Assembly: GCF_006717045.1 (NCBI RefSeq)
Contig: NZ_VFPH01000001.1
Span: 1,426,001-1,490,000, forward strand
Reading direction: 5' to 3'
DNA from: Pseudonocardia cypriaca
GTDB taxonomy: Bacteria > Actinomycetota > Actinomycetes > Mycobacteriales > Pseudonocardiaceae
Length of the DNA: 64,000 nt
Positions 43,817-52,327 of this stretch are shown piece after piece; position 1 is the first letter of the stretch, and each line of letters starts with the position of its first letter. The position numbers were made by a program, and so were the translations under genes. The notes under the pieces are model-generated. The model saw nothing but the letters and a program-made list of their open reading frames with translations, was not told the DNA's origin and did no database searches.

Positions 43817-45112
43817 TCACTCCTTCGCCGCGGCGGCGAGCGCCTGGTCGAGGTCCCACAGGATGTCCTCCGGGTCCTCCAGACCCACGCTGATCCGTAC
43901 CAGGTCCGGCGGCACGCCCGCATCGCGGAGCTGGTCGTCGGTGAGCTGCTGGTGGGTGGTGGAGCCGGGGTGGATCACGAGCGTCCGCGCGTCGCCGACA
44001 TTGGCGAGGTGGCTGCACAGCTGCACGGACTCGATGAACCGCGTCCCCGCCTCCCGCCCGCCGACCACCCCGAACGAGAACACGGCGCCCGGCCCGAGCG
44101 GCAGGTAGCGCGCCGCGCGGTCGTGGTGGGGGTGGTCGGGCAGCCCTGCCCAGCGGACGTACGACACACGCGGGTCGGCGTGCAGCCACTCCGCCACCAC
44201 CCGCGCGTTCGCCACGTGGGCCTCCATCCGCTGCGGCAGCGTCTCCACGCCCTGGATCAGCAGGAAAGCGCTGTGCGGCGACAGCGAGGCGCCGACGTCG
44301 CGCAGCTGCTCGGCGCGCAGCTTGGTGAGGAACCCGAACTCCTGGAAGTTGCCCCACCAGGTGAGCCCGCCGTAGGACGGCACCGGCTCCGTCATCTGCG
44401 GGAACCTCCCGTTGCCCCACGGGAAGCGGCCGGACTCGATCACGACCCCGCCCAGCGTGGTGCCGTGCCCACCGAGGAACTTGGTGGCGGAGTGGATCAC
44501 GATGTCCGCGCCGTGCTCGATCGGCCGGCACAGGTACGGGGTGGCGAGCGTGGCGTCGACGATCAGCGGGATGCCCGCGGCGTGGGCGACGTCCGCGAGG
44601 CCTGCGATGTCGGCGATCTGGCCGCCCGGGTTCGAGATGACCTCGGCGAACAGCAGCTTCGTGCGGTCGGTGATCGCCGTGGCGAACGCCTCCGGCTCAC
44701 CGCCCGCGACGAAGGTGGTGTCGACGCCGAACCGGCGCAGCGTGACGTCGAGCTGCGTGATCGTGCCGCCGTACAGTCCCGCACCCGCGACGATGTGATC
44801 ACCGGCGCCGGCGAGGCAGGCGAACGTGAGGAACTCCGCGGCCTGCCCGCTCGCCGTGGCGACGGCGCCCAGCCCGCCGTCGAGGCTCGCCAGACGTTCC
44901 TCCAGTGCCGCGACCGTCGGGTTCGCGATCCGGCTGTAGATGAGCCCGTACTTCTGCAGCGCGAACAGGCTGGCCGCGTCGGTGGTGTCCTCGAAGACGA
45001 AGCTCGTGGACTGGTAGATCGGCACCGCGCGGGCGCCGGTCGCGATGTCGGGGACGTGCCCCGCGTGCACGGCGCGGGTGCGGAAGCCCCAGCTGCGGTC
45101 CTGCTCGCTCAT
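43817..45112 (-). CDS. metY: O-acetylhomoserine sulfhydrylase
   Basis: A 431-residue PLP enzyme of the Cys/Met metabolism family that replaces the acetyl group of O-acetyl-L-homoserine with sulfide to give homocysteine. Visible are IYQSTSFVFEDTTDAASLF, SRIANPTVAALEERLASLDGG and the PLP lysine in IHSATKFLGGHGTTLGG. ATG 45112 follows a GGATGGGGG stretch; an in-frame GTG at 45130 would add six residues. Downstream the CoA-binding gene overlaps. A short upstream reading frame precedes it. metX is not in the window. Confidence 0.93.
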   Translation of the reverse strand: MSEQDRSWGFRTRAVHAGHVPDIATGARAVPIYQSTSFVFEDTTDAASLFALQKYGLIYSRIANPTVAALEERLASLDGGLGAVATASGQAAEFLTFACLAGAGDHIVAGAGLYGGTITQLDVTLRRFGVDTTFVAGGEPEAFATAITDRTKLLFAEVISNPGGQIADIAGLADVAHAAGIPLIVDATLATPYLCRPIEHGADIVIHSATKFLGGHGTTLGGVVIESGRFPWGNGRFPQMTEPVPSYGGLTWWGNFQEFGFLTKLRAEQLRDVGASLSPHSAFLLIQGVETLPQRMEAHVANARVVAEWLHADPRVSYVRWAGLPDHPHHDRAARYLPLGPGAVFSFGVVGGREAGTRFIESVQLCSHLANVGDARTLVIHPGSTTHQQLTDDQLRDAGVPPDLVRISVGLEDPEDILWDLDQALAAAAKE

Positions 45113-45172
45113 GCCCCCATCCTGCGTCACGGGTGCTCGCGGAAGAAGCCGACGATCGATCGGGATCGCACG

Positions 45173-45208
45173 TCAATGCTGTTGGCGCCCCCCGGATGTG
45201 CTTCTCAT
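45173..45208 (-). CDS. Possible leader peptide upstream of metY
   Basis: An 11-codon frame MRSTSGGRQQH whose ATG overlaps the stop of the PPE-like gene (ATGA) and is preceded at ten bases by GAGGAG. Its stop is 60 bases before the metY ATG. Position and ribosome site suggest a translated leader, but it contains no cysteine codons and only the initiator methionine, so a classical stalling mechanism is not evident. It may be chance. Confidence 0.35.
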   Translation of the reverse strand: MRSTSGGRQQH

Positions 45209-46593
45209 GCTCTGGCGGCTCCTCGGATCGGCGGGGCGTCGTCGGGGGTGATGACCGCCGGGGGGAACCAGCGGTCGTCGGCGAAGGCGTCCGAGTCGTC
45301 GAGGAGGTAGTCGGGGCGGCGGCGTTCCCGCTCCGAACCGCTTCCGAGCCCGGGAGCGAGCGGCGGATACATGCCGCCCATGCCGCCCGGGCCGGTTGCT
45401 CGAGTGCCGGCGGGAGGCCCCGCAGCGGCGGCCCGCGCGGTCGGCTCGGTGGCGGCCCGCGTGGCCGGCGGTTCCGATGTGGTGGGAGGGCCGGGTGGCA
45501 GGACCTGGCCCCGGTCCGGCGGACCGCCGGGGAACCGGGTGCCGGGCGCGGCCTGGCCGGCGGGGATGACATCGCGCCAACTCGGCAATGGCGCGGGGCG
45601 CGGCAGGCTCGGAATGACCGGGAAGGGGCCCGCCTCCGGGCGCGCCGGACCTGCTCCGGGCACGACCGGGGGAACGGCGGCCGGCGGCGTACCGCCGGGC
45701 CCCGGCGGCAACCCCGGTCCGGCAGGACCGGTGGGGACGGCCGGCGCGGCAGCGGGGCCGCCTCCCGGCGGGAACCCGCCGGGCTGCTGCCCGGGAGCCG
45801 GCGGGACGACAGCCGGTGGGATCGGCACTGGGGGCGCCTGAGCGCCCGGAGGTCCCGCCGGGGGGACGCCCGGTGCCGCTGGCGGCGCGCCGGTGGGTTG
45901 GCCGGGTGGGGCGACAGCGGGCGGCGGGCCGCCCGGCGGGACCGGGGCGCCGGTACCCGGGGCTGGTGGTGCGACCTCTGCGGGTGGCGTCGGCGCAGGG
46001 CCGCCGGCGATGGCTTCGACCCCTGCGCCGGCTGGTCCCGCTGGTGCGCCGGCTACCACGATTGTGACCTGCGGTGGGAACCGCGCCGCAACCCAGAACT
46101 GCCGGTTCCCGTTGGAGTTGTCCGTGTAGCCGTTCATCAACTCGACGGCACGTGCGGCCCGGTTGGCTGCGTCCTGCTCCACCGCCTGCAGGTCGTCGAG
46201 GCCGTGAAAGATGAAGGTGGGGTCATTCAGGGCGTCCCCGATCATTGCGTTCCGCTTGTCCGTGAGCGGTTCCGGCATGTTGTCGCGGACGTGCTGCGCG
46301 AACAAGCCCTGCCCTGTCACAGCTCCGGCGGTGAGCTTCGCACTTCTCGCGGCATCGAGTGCCCATTGACCGAGCGGGGTCATCGCGGATCGCGTTGTGT
46401 CGGCCGCGCTGCCCTCCCACGCTTCCTGCGACCGCACCATCGCCGCCGCGATGCGCTGGTCGATCTGCAGGATCATCGCCTCCGTCTTCCTCCAGGCGTC
46501 CTCGGCCAGGTTGGAGGCCGCCGAGCCAGGACCCTTGTGCACCGCAGCGTAGATCTCGTCGTGGGCGAGGCCTTCCCAACGGACGTCCGTCAT
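45205..46593 (-). CDS. PPE/WXG-like type VII secretion protein with long Pro/Gly-rich region
   Basis: A 462-residue protein. Residues about 1-170 are helical with a W-x-G element (QEAWEGSAADTTRSAM), resembling Pseudonocardiaceae PPE-like domains. Residues about 180-390 are a low-complexity region of Pro, Gly and Ala (PGGPPPAVAPPGQPTG and similar). A conserved-looking acidic tail follows (RPDYLLDDSDAFADDRWFPP). It probably partners the small upstream WXG-like protein and is exported or surface associated through an ESX system, but no ESX core genes are in the window. The start overlaps the upstream stop (ATGA). Confidence 0.75.
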   Translation of the reverse strand: MTDVRWEGLAHDEIYAAVHKGPGSAASNLAEDAWRKTEAMILQIDQRIAAAMVRSQEAWEGSAADTTRSAMTPLGQWALDAARSAKLTAGAVTGQGLFAQHVRDNMPEPLTDKRNAMIGDALNDPTFIFHGLDDLQAVEQDAANRAARAVELMNGYTDNSNGNRQFWVAARFPPQVTIVVAGAPAGPAGAGVEAIAGGPAPTPPAEVAPPAPGTGAPVPPGGPPPAVAPPGQPTGAPPAAPGVPPAGPPGAQAPPVPIPPAVVPPAPGQQPGGFPPGGGPAAAPAVPTGPAGPGLPPGPGGTPPAAVPPVVPGAGPARPEAGPFPVIPSLPRPAPLPSWRDVIPAGQAAPGTRFPGGPPDRGQVLPPGPPTTSEPPATRAATEPTARAAAAGPPAGTRATGPGGMGGMYPPLAPGLGSGSERERRRPDYLLDDSDAFADDRWFPPAVITPDDAPPIRGAARA

Positions 46594-46930
46594 GCCAGGG
46601 GCCTGTAGCTTCCGGCGATCGTGCCTTCGCCCTGGACGTACTGCTCCTCCATCGCCTGGAGGCTCTCCTGGATCCTGCCCAGTTCAGCTCGATAGGCGAT
46701 GAGCGCGGCCAACGGCCCGTTCGGGGAGTCCATCACCGCCGCGTTGTAGAACACCTGAGTGTCGTTGCTGACCTTGTCGCCCATCCAGGCATCTCGGATG
46801 TATGCGCCCCTCGAGAGCAGCGCCAGCTGGGTACCGAGCTCCGCGAGGGCCTCCTCCACGGCCGCTCGAGCGGCGGGCAGAGCGTGAGGTTGGACGTGCA
46901 GAGAGTGAGCTGTGGCTGCGGACCGGCCAT
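46590..46930 (-). pseudogene. Small ESX/WXG-like protein, apparently frameshifted near its start
   Basis: A strong start (ATG 46930 with AGGAG seven bases upstream) opens MAGPQPQLT, then the frame is lost. From about 46899 a different frame gives LHVQPHALPAARAAVEEAL and continues intact to the stop at 46590. Removing one CT from the (CT)3 run (46900-46905, AGAGAG on the plus strand) joins them into a 112-residue protein, a normal size for this class. A GTG at 46859 could start an 89-residue form but lacks a ribosome site. Partner of the PPE-like gene. Could be a pseudogene, a phase-variable gene or a sequence error. Confidence 0.62.
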
Positions 46931-47038
46931 TTGGACTCCTCTTCCTAGGCCTGTTCCCGACGCGACGCTACGACGCTTCTACTCCTGATTCGGAGATTCG
47001 ATAGGAATCGTTTGCGATCGTGAACATCGCGGGCCGGC

Positions 47039-47607
47039 TCATCGGGAGGAGAGGAGGGTCTCCATCACACCTGTTGCAGCGCGCTCCGCATCCTGGCAGA
47101 GCTGCTCTTCCGCGATCGGCGGGCGACTGCCGCCGTCCAACGCCTGGACATCCAGAAGCTGTCCGGATGCCACGTCGACGAAGACGTTGCAGAACTGCGC
47201 GTCCTGCTTCGGGCGAGTCACGGTCGCAGGGAACCCCGCTATGACGCTCTGCTCGAGGTCCGCAGCCAGCTGCCCGGTTGAGATGAACTCGATCCCCGCA
47301 GTCGTGACAAGCCCGACCGACACGACGATTGCCCGCGGACCGAAGCTGCTCGTCACACACATCGGGCATTGCCGGGAAACAGAAGAGATGGGCTGTCGTC
47401 GAACCTTGGCTCCCCATCCAACCCCAGCTCCGCCCGCTGTTCCTCGGTGAGCAGAGAGCAGGGATCCACCCCATCGATCCGCACTTCGCGCGGCCGGGCC
47501 GGAGCAGAGCTGGAGGGCGCCGCGGGCTCCGCCTGCCCACCGATCGTCGTGCAGCCGGCGAGGAGCAGGAGGACGAGGACCACCACTGCACCCCGCGCCC
47601 CGCTCAC
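47039..47607 (-). pseudogene. DUF3558-like lipoprotein, frameshifted at a dinucleotide run
   Basis: GTG 47607 opens a lipoprotein signal (VLVLLLLAGCTTIGG), then GVDPCSLLTEEQRAELGL, the DUF3558 pattern, and stops early after GNARCV at 47353. The rest of the domain (TSSFGPRAIVVSVGLVTTAG, NVFVDVASGQLLDVQ) continues in another frame to 47039. Deleting one GT from the run at 47354-47361 (CACACACA on the plus strand) restores one 188-residue protein with GNARCV joined to TSSFGP. DUF3558 lipoproteins commonly flank actinobacterial PPE/WXG genes. It is probably non-functional as written. Confidence 0.7.
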
Positions 47608-47682
47608 AGGTGCACCGTAGCGGCCTGATCACCCTCTGGCGGTACGTCCGGCCGAGATCGCGATGATCACCGCGGCTCCCGA

Positions 47683-48585
47683 TCAGCTCCGGCGCAGCCG
47701 GACCAGGCCTTCCTGGACCGTGGTGGCGACCAGGCGGCCGTCCAGGGTGGTGAACCGACCGGTCGCGAGCCCGCGGGAGCCGGATGCGCTGGGGGAGTAG
47801 CAGGAGTACAGCAGCCACTCGTCGGCCCGGAAGGGGCGGTGGAACCACATGGCGTGGTCGAGGCTCGCCATCTGCAGCCGGTCGCCGGGCACGTCGTGGC
47901 GGGCGACGACCGAGCCGAGCAGGGTCATGTCGCTCGCGTACGTGAGCAGGCAGACGTGCAGCAGGGGGTCGTCGGGGAGGGTGCCGTCGGCGCGCATCCA
48001 CACCCGGACGGGCGCATCGGTGCCGCCGTCGCGGGCCGTCGACCACGCCGGTTCGTCCACGAACCGCATGTCGATGGGGCGGGGGGTGCGGGCGAGCCAG
48101 CCGGCGTCGTCGCCGCGGACGACCCGTTCGCCGACGGTGAGGAGGCTGTCGGGGGCCGGCACGTCGGACGGCGCAGGCTCGCTGTGCTCCAGGCCGTCCT
48201 CCGCCAGCTGGAAGGAAGCGGACAGGGCGAAGATCGCCTCGCCGTGCTGGATCGCGAGGACGCGGCGGGTGGTGAAGGACCGGCCGTCGCGAACGCGTTC
48301 GGTCTCGTAGATGATCGGCACCCGGGGGTCGCCGGGGCGCATGAAGTAGGCGTGCAGGGAGTGCACGGCGCGGTCGTCCGGCACGGTGCGTACCGCGGCG
48401 ACGAGGGCCTGGCCGGCCACCTGGCCACCGAAGACCCGGGTGGGGCTCTCGGGCGGGCTCACCCCGCGGAACAGGTTGACCTCCAACTGCTCCAGGTCGA
48501 GGAGCTGGACGAGCCGGTCGAGCACGGCCTGGCCGCGCGGCACGCCGTCGGCGTCGGTATCGGGAACGGCGGGCGAACGCGTCAC
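47683..48585 (-). CDS. tesB: Acyl-CoA thioesterase II
   Basis: A 300-residue double-hotdog thioesterase. Family motifs are RVFGGQVAGQALVAA, the HSLHAYFMRPGD segment, SFTTRRVLAIQHGEAIF and, in the second hotdog, SLDHAMWFHRPFRADEWLLY with the catalytic aspartate. It hydrolyses medium- and long-chain acyl-CoAs. GTG start. It lies near pyruvate kinase, as tesB1 and pykA do in Mycobacterium tuberculosis, but here a MarR/P450 pair sits between them. Confidence 0.94.
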   Translation of the reverse strand: MTRSPAVPDTDADGVPRGQAVLDRLVQLLDLEQLEVNLFRGVSPPESPTRVFGGQVAGQALVAAVRTVPDDRAVHSLHAYFMRPGDPRVPIIYETERVRDGRSFTTRRVLAIQHGEAIFALSASFQLAEDGLEHSEPAPSDVPAPDSLLTVGERVVRGDDAGWLARTPRPIDMRFVDEPAWSTARDGGTDAPVRVWMRADGTLPDDPLLHVCLLTYASDMTLLGSVVARHDVPGDRLQMASLDHAMWFHRPFRADEWLLYSCYSPSASGSRGLATGRFTTLDGRLVATTVQEGLVRLRRS

Positions 48586-48658
48586 CGTCGCATCCTCTCA
48601 GGGCAGGCTCGGCGCGTGGTCCGGGATCCCTTCGGCACCCTCGCGACGGCGCTCTGGA

Positions 48659-49162
48659 TCACGCATCCGGCGCCGATCCGTCAGGCGTCGTCCCCCTCGC
48701 CGCGTACGTGCGCTGCTCCTCTGCGATCGCCCGCAGGTACCGCACGACGGCGGCGCTGCCCTCCGGGCCGAGCTCGTTAGCCACCCGGTCGAACCGGGCG
48801 AGCAGCGGGCCCAGCTCCGCCATGACGGCGTGCCAGCCGGTGTCGGTCACCTCGAGGATCACGCGCCTGCGGTCGCGCGGGTGCCGGACGCGGCGGACGT
48901 GCCCGGTGCCCTCGAGCCGGTCGACGAGCTCGGTGGCCGATGCGGAGCGGATCCCGAGGCGGTGTCCCAGCTCGACGGGGCCGAGCGGCTCCTCGGACTC
49001 GGTCAGGACGCCCAGCGCGCGTACGTCGTTGTAGGGCAGGCCCAGCCGCTCGGCCAGGACGTACCCGGCGTCGGTGGCTCCGCGCATCACCTCCCAGAGC
49101 GCCCAGGTCGGCTCGGCGGCCGCCCAACGGGTGCGCTCCCTGGACTCGATCTCGTCTGACAC
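48659..49162 (-). CDS. MarR-family regulator
   Basis: A 167-residue winged-helix regulator: LGPVELGHRLGIRSASATELVDRLEGTGHV is the recognition region and HPRDRRRVILEVTDTG the wing. GTG start. It is divergent from the P450-like gene with only 47 bases between, which hold a perfect 7-1-7 palindrome. Autoregulation and control of the P450 are therefore likely, with a phenolic or other small lipophilic ligand typical of MarR proteins. Confidence 0.88.
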   Translation of the reverse strand: MSDEIESRERTRWAAAEPTWALWEVMRGATDAGYVLAERLGLPYNDVRALGVLTESEEPLGPVELGHRLGIRSASATELVDRLEGTGHVRRVRHPRDRRRVILEVTDTGWHAVMAELGPLLARFDRVANELGPEGSAAVVRYLRAIAEEQRTYAARGTTPDGSAPDA

Positions 49163-49179
49163 CGCATCATGCTACTGTC

Positions 49180-49194
49180 GCTAGGCAGCCTAGC
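49180..49194. promoter_or_regulatory. Perfect 15-bp palindromic MarR operator candidate
   Basis: GCTAGGC-A-GCCTAGC sits between MarR and the P450 gene, 15 bases before the P450 GTG and 17 bases before the MarR GTG. It would overlap both start regions. A TACTGT at 49173-49178 could be the P450 -10 box. Confidence 0.7.
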
Positions 49195-49209
49195 TACCTG
49201 GGAGCCGAA

Positions 49210-50298
49210 GTGACTGATCCGTTCGCCACCGCCGTCCGTCGGATCGAGGAGCCGGGCACCGCTGCCGCACTGCGCACGTGCGGGCCGATCGTGCGTGCGG
49301 AGGCTCCTGCCGGCGGCCCGGTCTGGATCGTCACCGACGATTCGCTCGCCCGCCGGGTGCTCACCGACGAGCGCCTGGTGAAGGACACCGCCTACGCCCC
49401 GCCGTCGTGGGACCGGTGGGCGGCGGGTCTCGAGCCGACGGCGGGCGAGCAGATGTCGCTGACCACGCTCGATGGGCCGCCGCATGCTGCGCTGCGCAAG
49501 GCGCACGCCCCGCTACTCACGGCTCGGCGGGTGCAGGCGTACGCCGATCGGATCGCTGCGATCGCGCGCGAGCAGCTCGGGGCGGCCGCCGTGGACGGCC
49601 CGGTCGACCTGATGGCGGACTTCACCACGCGGTTCCCGCTGACCGTGATCTGCGAGCTGCTCGGCGTGCCGGCCGACCGGGTCGACAAGGCGGTCGCGGC
49701 CTGTGCGCGGATGAGCACCTACGGGCCTGCCGAGTTCGCGGCGGTGATGGCGGCGTTCGCCGATCTCGCGGCTGCCGCGCTCGAGGGCGGCGGCATGGCT
49801 GCGGAGCTACGCGACCGCGTACCGGATGGCACCACCGCGCAGGAGCTGCACTACCTGCTGTTCGGGCTGATCTTCGCCAGCCAGATCACCACGGACGCCG
49901 CACTCGGGTTCCTCGTCGCGCGGGCACTGGGCGACCCGTCGGACGACCTGGTGCGCGAGGTCCTGCGCCGGCACCCGCCCGCGCCCTTCACGCTGTGGCG
50001 GTTCACCCGCACCGAGGTCGAGCTGGCGGGCGTGCGCCTACCGGAACGGGCGCCGGTTCTCGTCGACATCGCCGGGATCAACTCGGCGGGCGAGGGCGCC
50101 GACCTGACGTTCGGCGCCGGCCCGCACTACTGCATCGGTGCCCAGGTCGCCCTGCTGGAGCTGCGCGCCGTTGCCGACGTGCTGGCGGCCGACTTCCCCG
50201 ACGCGCGCCTCACCGTGCCGTACGCGGAGCTGCGCCGGGTCGACCGCGGGATGCAGGGCAGCCGCCTCGTCGAGCTACCGGTGCTGCTGCGCGGCTGA
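49210..50298 (+). CDS. Short cytochrome P450-like protein
   Basis: A 362-residue P450, GTG start, about 40 residues shorter than most bacterial P450s. The heme loop is FGAGPHYCIGAQVA (Cys308); the ExxR helix is VREVLRRHPP; the meander precedes it poorly. The I helix reads FASQITTDAAL where the usual A-G-x-D/E-T acid/alcohol pair is expected, so oxygen activation may differ. No ferredoxin or reductase is adjacent. Likely substrate-specific oxidation under MarR control; substrate unknown. Confidence 0.82.
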   Translation: MTDPFATAVRRIEEPGTAAALRTCGPIVRAEAPAGGPVWIVTDDSLARRVLTDERLVKDTAYAPPSWDRWAAGLEPTAGEQMSLTTLDGPPHAALRKAHAPLLTARRVQAYADRIAAIAREQLGAAAVDGPVDLMADFTTRFPLTVICELLGVPADRVDKAVAACARMSTYGPAEFAAVMAAFADLAAAALEGGGMAAELRDRVPDGTTAQELHYLLFGLIFASQITTDAALGFLVARALGDPSDDLVREVLRRHPPAPFTLWRFTRTEVELAGVRLPERAPVLVDIAGINSAGEGADLTFGAGPHYCIGAQVALLELRAVADVLAADFPDARLTVPYAELRRVDRGMQGSRLVELPVLLRG

Positions 50299-50309
50299 GC
50301 ACCTCGCCC

Positions 50310-51731
50310 TCAGGCGTGGTCCTCCTCGCCCAGGCGGTGGACCCGGATGAGGTTGGTGGAGCCGACGGTGCCGGGCGGGGAGCCGGCCACGATCACGACC
50401 AGGTCGCCGGGCTGGAACCGCTCGATCGACAGCATCGCCTGGTCGACCTGGCGGACCATGGCGTCGGTGGAGTCGACCGACGGCACGAGGAACGTCTCCA
50501 CGCCCCAGCTCATCGCGAGCTGGCTGCGCACGGCGGGCTCCGGGGTGAACGCGAGGAGCGGCAGCCGCGTGTGCAGGCGGGCGAGGCGGCGGACCGTGTC
50601 GCCGGACTGTGTGAACGCCACCAGCGCGCGGGCGGAGAGGCGCTCGCCGATGTCGCGGGCCGCGTAGGAGATGACGCCCCGCTTGGTGCGCGGCACGTGG
50701 TTGAGCGGCGGCACGTTGACCGGCCCGTCCTCGACGGCCTCGATGATCTGGGCCATCGTCTGGACGGACTTGATCGGGTACCGGCCCACGCTGGTCTCGC
50801 CGGAGAGCATCACGCAGTCGGCGCCGTCGAGCACCGCGTTGGCGACGTCGGACGCCTCCGCGCGGGTGGGGCGCGAGTTGGTGATCATCGACTCGAGCAT
50901 CTGCGTGGCGACGACGACCGGCTTGGCGTTCTCGCGCGCGATCTGGATGGCGCGCTTCTGCACCAGCGGCACGTGCTCGAGCGGGAGCTCCACGCCCAGG
51001 TCGCCGCGGGCGACCATGACGGAGTCGAAGGCCAGGACGATGGCCTCGAGGTTGTCGACGGCCTCCGGCTTCTCCAGCTTGGCCATCACGGGCAGGCGGA
51101 CGCCCTTGCTGTCCATGATCTTGTGGGCCAGGTCGATGTCGGCCGGGCTGCGCACGAACGACAAGGCGATCGTGTCGACGCGCAGGTCCAGCGCGAACTC
51201 GAGGTCGGCGCAGTCCTTGTCGGACAGGGCGGGCACCGAGACGTTCATCCCGGGCAGCGAGATGCCCTTGTTGTCGCTGACCGGTCCGCCCTCGGTGACG
51301 CGGCAGACGACGTCGTCGCCCTCGACCTTCACCACCCGGAGGGCGACCTTGCCGTCGTCGACGAGCAGCCGGTCCTCCGGGCGGGCGTCGGTCGCGAGGC
51401 CGGAGTAGGTGGTGGAGACCCGGTCGTGGGTGCCGGTGACGTCCTCGACCGTGATCCGCACCTCCTCGCCGGTGTGCCACTCGACGGGTCCGCTGGCGAA
51501 GCGGCCGAGCCGGATCTTGGGGCCCTGCAGGTCGCCCATGATGCCCACGGCCTTGCCCTCGGCATCGGCCGCTGCGCGGACCATGTCGTAGACCCGCTTG
51601 TGGTCCTCGCGGTTGCCGTGGCTGAAGTTCAGGCGGGCGACGTCCATCCCCGCCTGCACGAGCTCGCGGATCCGGTCCGGCGACGCGGTGGCGGGACCGA
51701 TAGTGCAGACGATCTTGGTACGTCGGCTCAC
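50310..51731 (-). CDS. pyk: Pyruvate kinase
   Basis: A 473-residue pyruvate kinase making pyruvate and ATP from phosphoenolpyruvate. Motifs: RRTKIVCTIGPATASPDRI at the start, GIMGDLQGPKIRLG, the catalytic lysine region PVMAKLEKPEAVDNL, MVARGDLGVELP and MLSGETSVGRYP. The C-terminal allosteric domain is complete. GTG start. It converges on the P450 gene with an 11-base gap and no visible terminator. Confidence 0.97.
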   Translation of the reverse strand: MSRRTKIVCTIGPATASPDRIRELVQAGMDVARLNFSHGNREDHKRVYDMVRAAADAEGKAVGIMGDLQGPKIRLGRFASGPVEWHTGEEVRITVEDVTGTHDRVSTTYSGLATDARPEDRLLVDDGKVALRVVKVEGDDVVCRVTEGGPVSDNKGISLPGMNVSVPALSDKDCADLEFALDLRVDTIALSFVRSPADIDLAHKIMDSKGVRLPVMAKLEKPEAVDNLEAIVLAFDSVMVARGDLGVELPLEHVPLVQKRAIQIARENAKPVVVATQMLESMITNSRPTRAEASDVANAVLDGADCVMLSGETSVGRYPIKSVQTMAQIIEAVEDGPVNVPPLNHVPRTKRGVISYAARDIGERLSARALVAFTQSGDTVRRLARLHTRLPLLAFTPEPAVRSQLAMSWGVETFLVPSVDSTDAMVRQVDQAMLSIERFQPGDLVVIVAGSPPGTVGSTNLIRVHRLGEEDHA

Positions 51732-51797
51732 ACGAATGAGTCTAGCGTGGCAACTGGAACGATCAGGTGAAGGTTCGTTTTCGATTCAGTCCGCAGC

Positions 51798-52235
51798 TCA
51801 GGCCTCTGCCCCCGTCTCCGCGACGAGGCCGGCCGCCTCGATCCCGGCGAGCGCAGCGGCCTCGTCGTTCAGCGACGTGTCGCCGCTGATGCCGACCGCG
51901 CCCAGCAGCTGCCCGTCGGCGTCGCGGACGAACACACCGCCGGGCACCGAGGCGACCTTGCCGCCGGAAAGTGCGACGAGCGTCGTGTAGAGGTCCGGCG
52001 CCGCCTCGGCCCGGGCGGCGAGCGCGCGGTTGGTCATGCCCATGCCCAGGATTCCCCAGGCCTTCGCGGTGGCGAGGTCGGGGCGCAGGTAGCCGGAGCC
52101 GTCCTGGCGGGCGAGCGCGACGAGCGCGCCGCCCGGGTCAAGCACGGCGACCGTCAGCGGCTGGAAGCCCTGCTCCGTGCCGTGCTCCAGGGCGGCGCGC
52201 ACGATGGTCTGGGCCTGGTCCAAGGTGATCGGCAT
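51798..52235 (-). CDS. HbpS/GlcG-family heme-binding-like protein (DUF336)
   Basis: A 145-residue DUF336 protein: LTVAVLDPGGALVALARQDG, RPDLATAKAWGILGMGMTNR and GAVGISGDTSLNDEA are family blocks. HbpS of Streptomyces binds heme outside the cell and senses oxidative stress, while GlcG-like homologues have unknown roles. No signal peptide is present here, so it is cytosolic as written. It sits downstream of the F420-type oxidoreductase gene on the same strand, 57 bases away. Confidence 0.82.
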   Translation of the reverse strand: MPITLDQAQTIVRAALEHGTEQGFQPLTVAVLDPGGALVALARQDGSGYLRPDLATAKAWGILGMGMTNRALAARAEAAPDLYTTLVALSGGKVASVPGGVFVRDADGQLLGAVGISGDTSLNDEAAALAGIEAAGLVAETGAEA

Positions 52236-52258
52236 GCGCCGATCCTGCCTCAGGGCAC

Positions 52259-52327
52259 CGGGTGAGCCGCAGCAGCGGGATGACGCGGGTGGTCAGGACA
52301 CGCGGGTGAGCCGCAGCAGCGGGATGA
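52259..52327. repeat. 25-bp direct repeat at the 3' end of the F420-type oxidoreductase gene
   Basis: The 25 bases at 52259-52283 recur exactly at 52303-52327, a 44-bp period. The second copy codes for the end of the oxidoreductase (IPLLRLTRVS) and the first lies just beyond its stop, so the gene tail appears to have been tandemly duplicated. Confidence 0.75.

Noticed and set aside
45113..45240. SAM or cobalamin riboswitch upstream of metY
   Set aside because: No recognisable conserved core or pseudoknot segments could be found by eye; only a short upstream frame is apparent.
45205..47607. Complete ESX secretion locus
   Set aside because: Only PPE/WXG-like and DUF3558-like genes are present; no EccC, EccD, MycP or other core components are seen.
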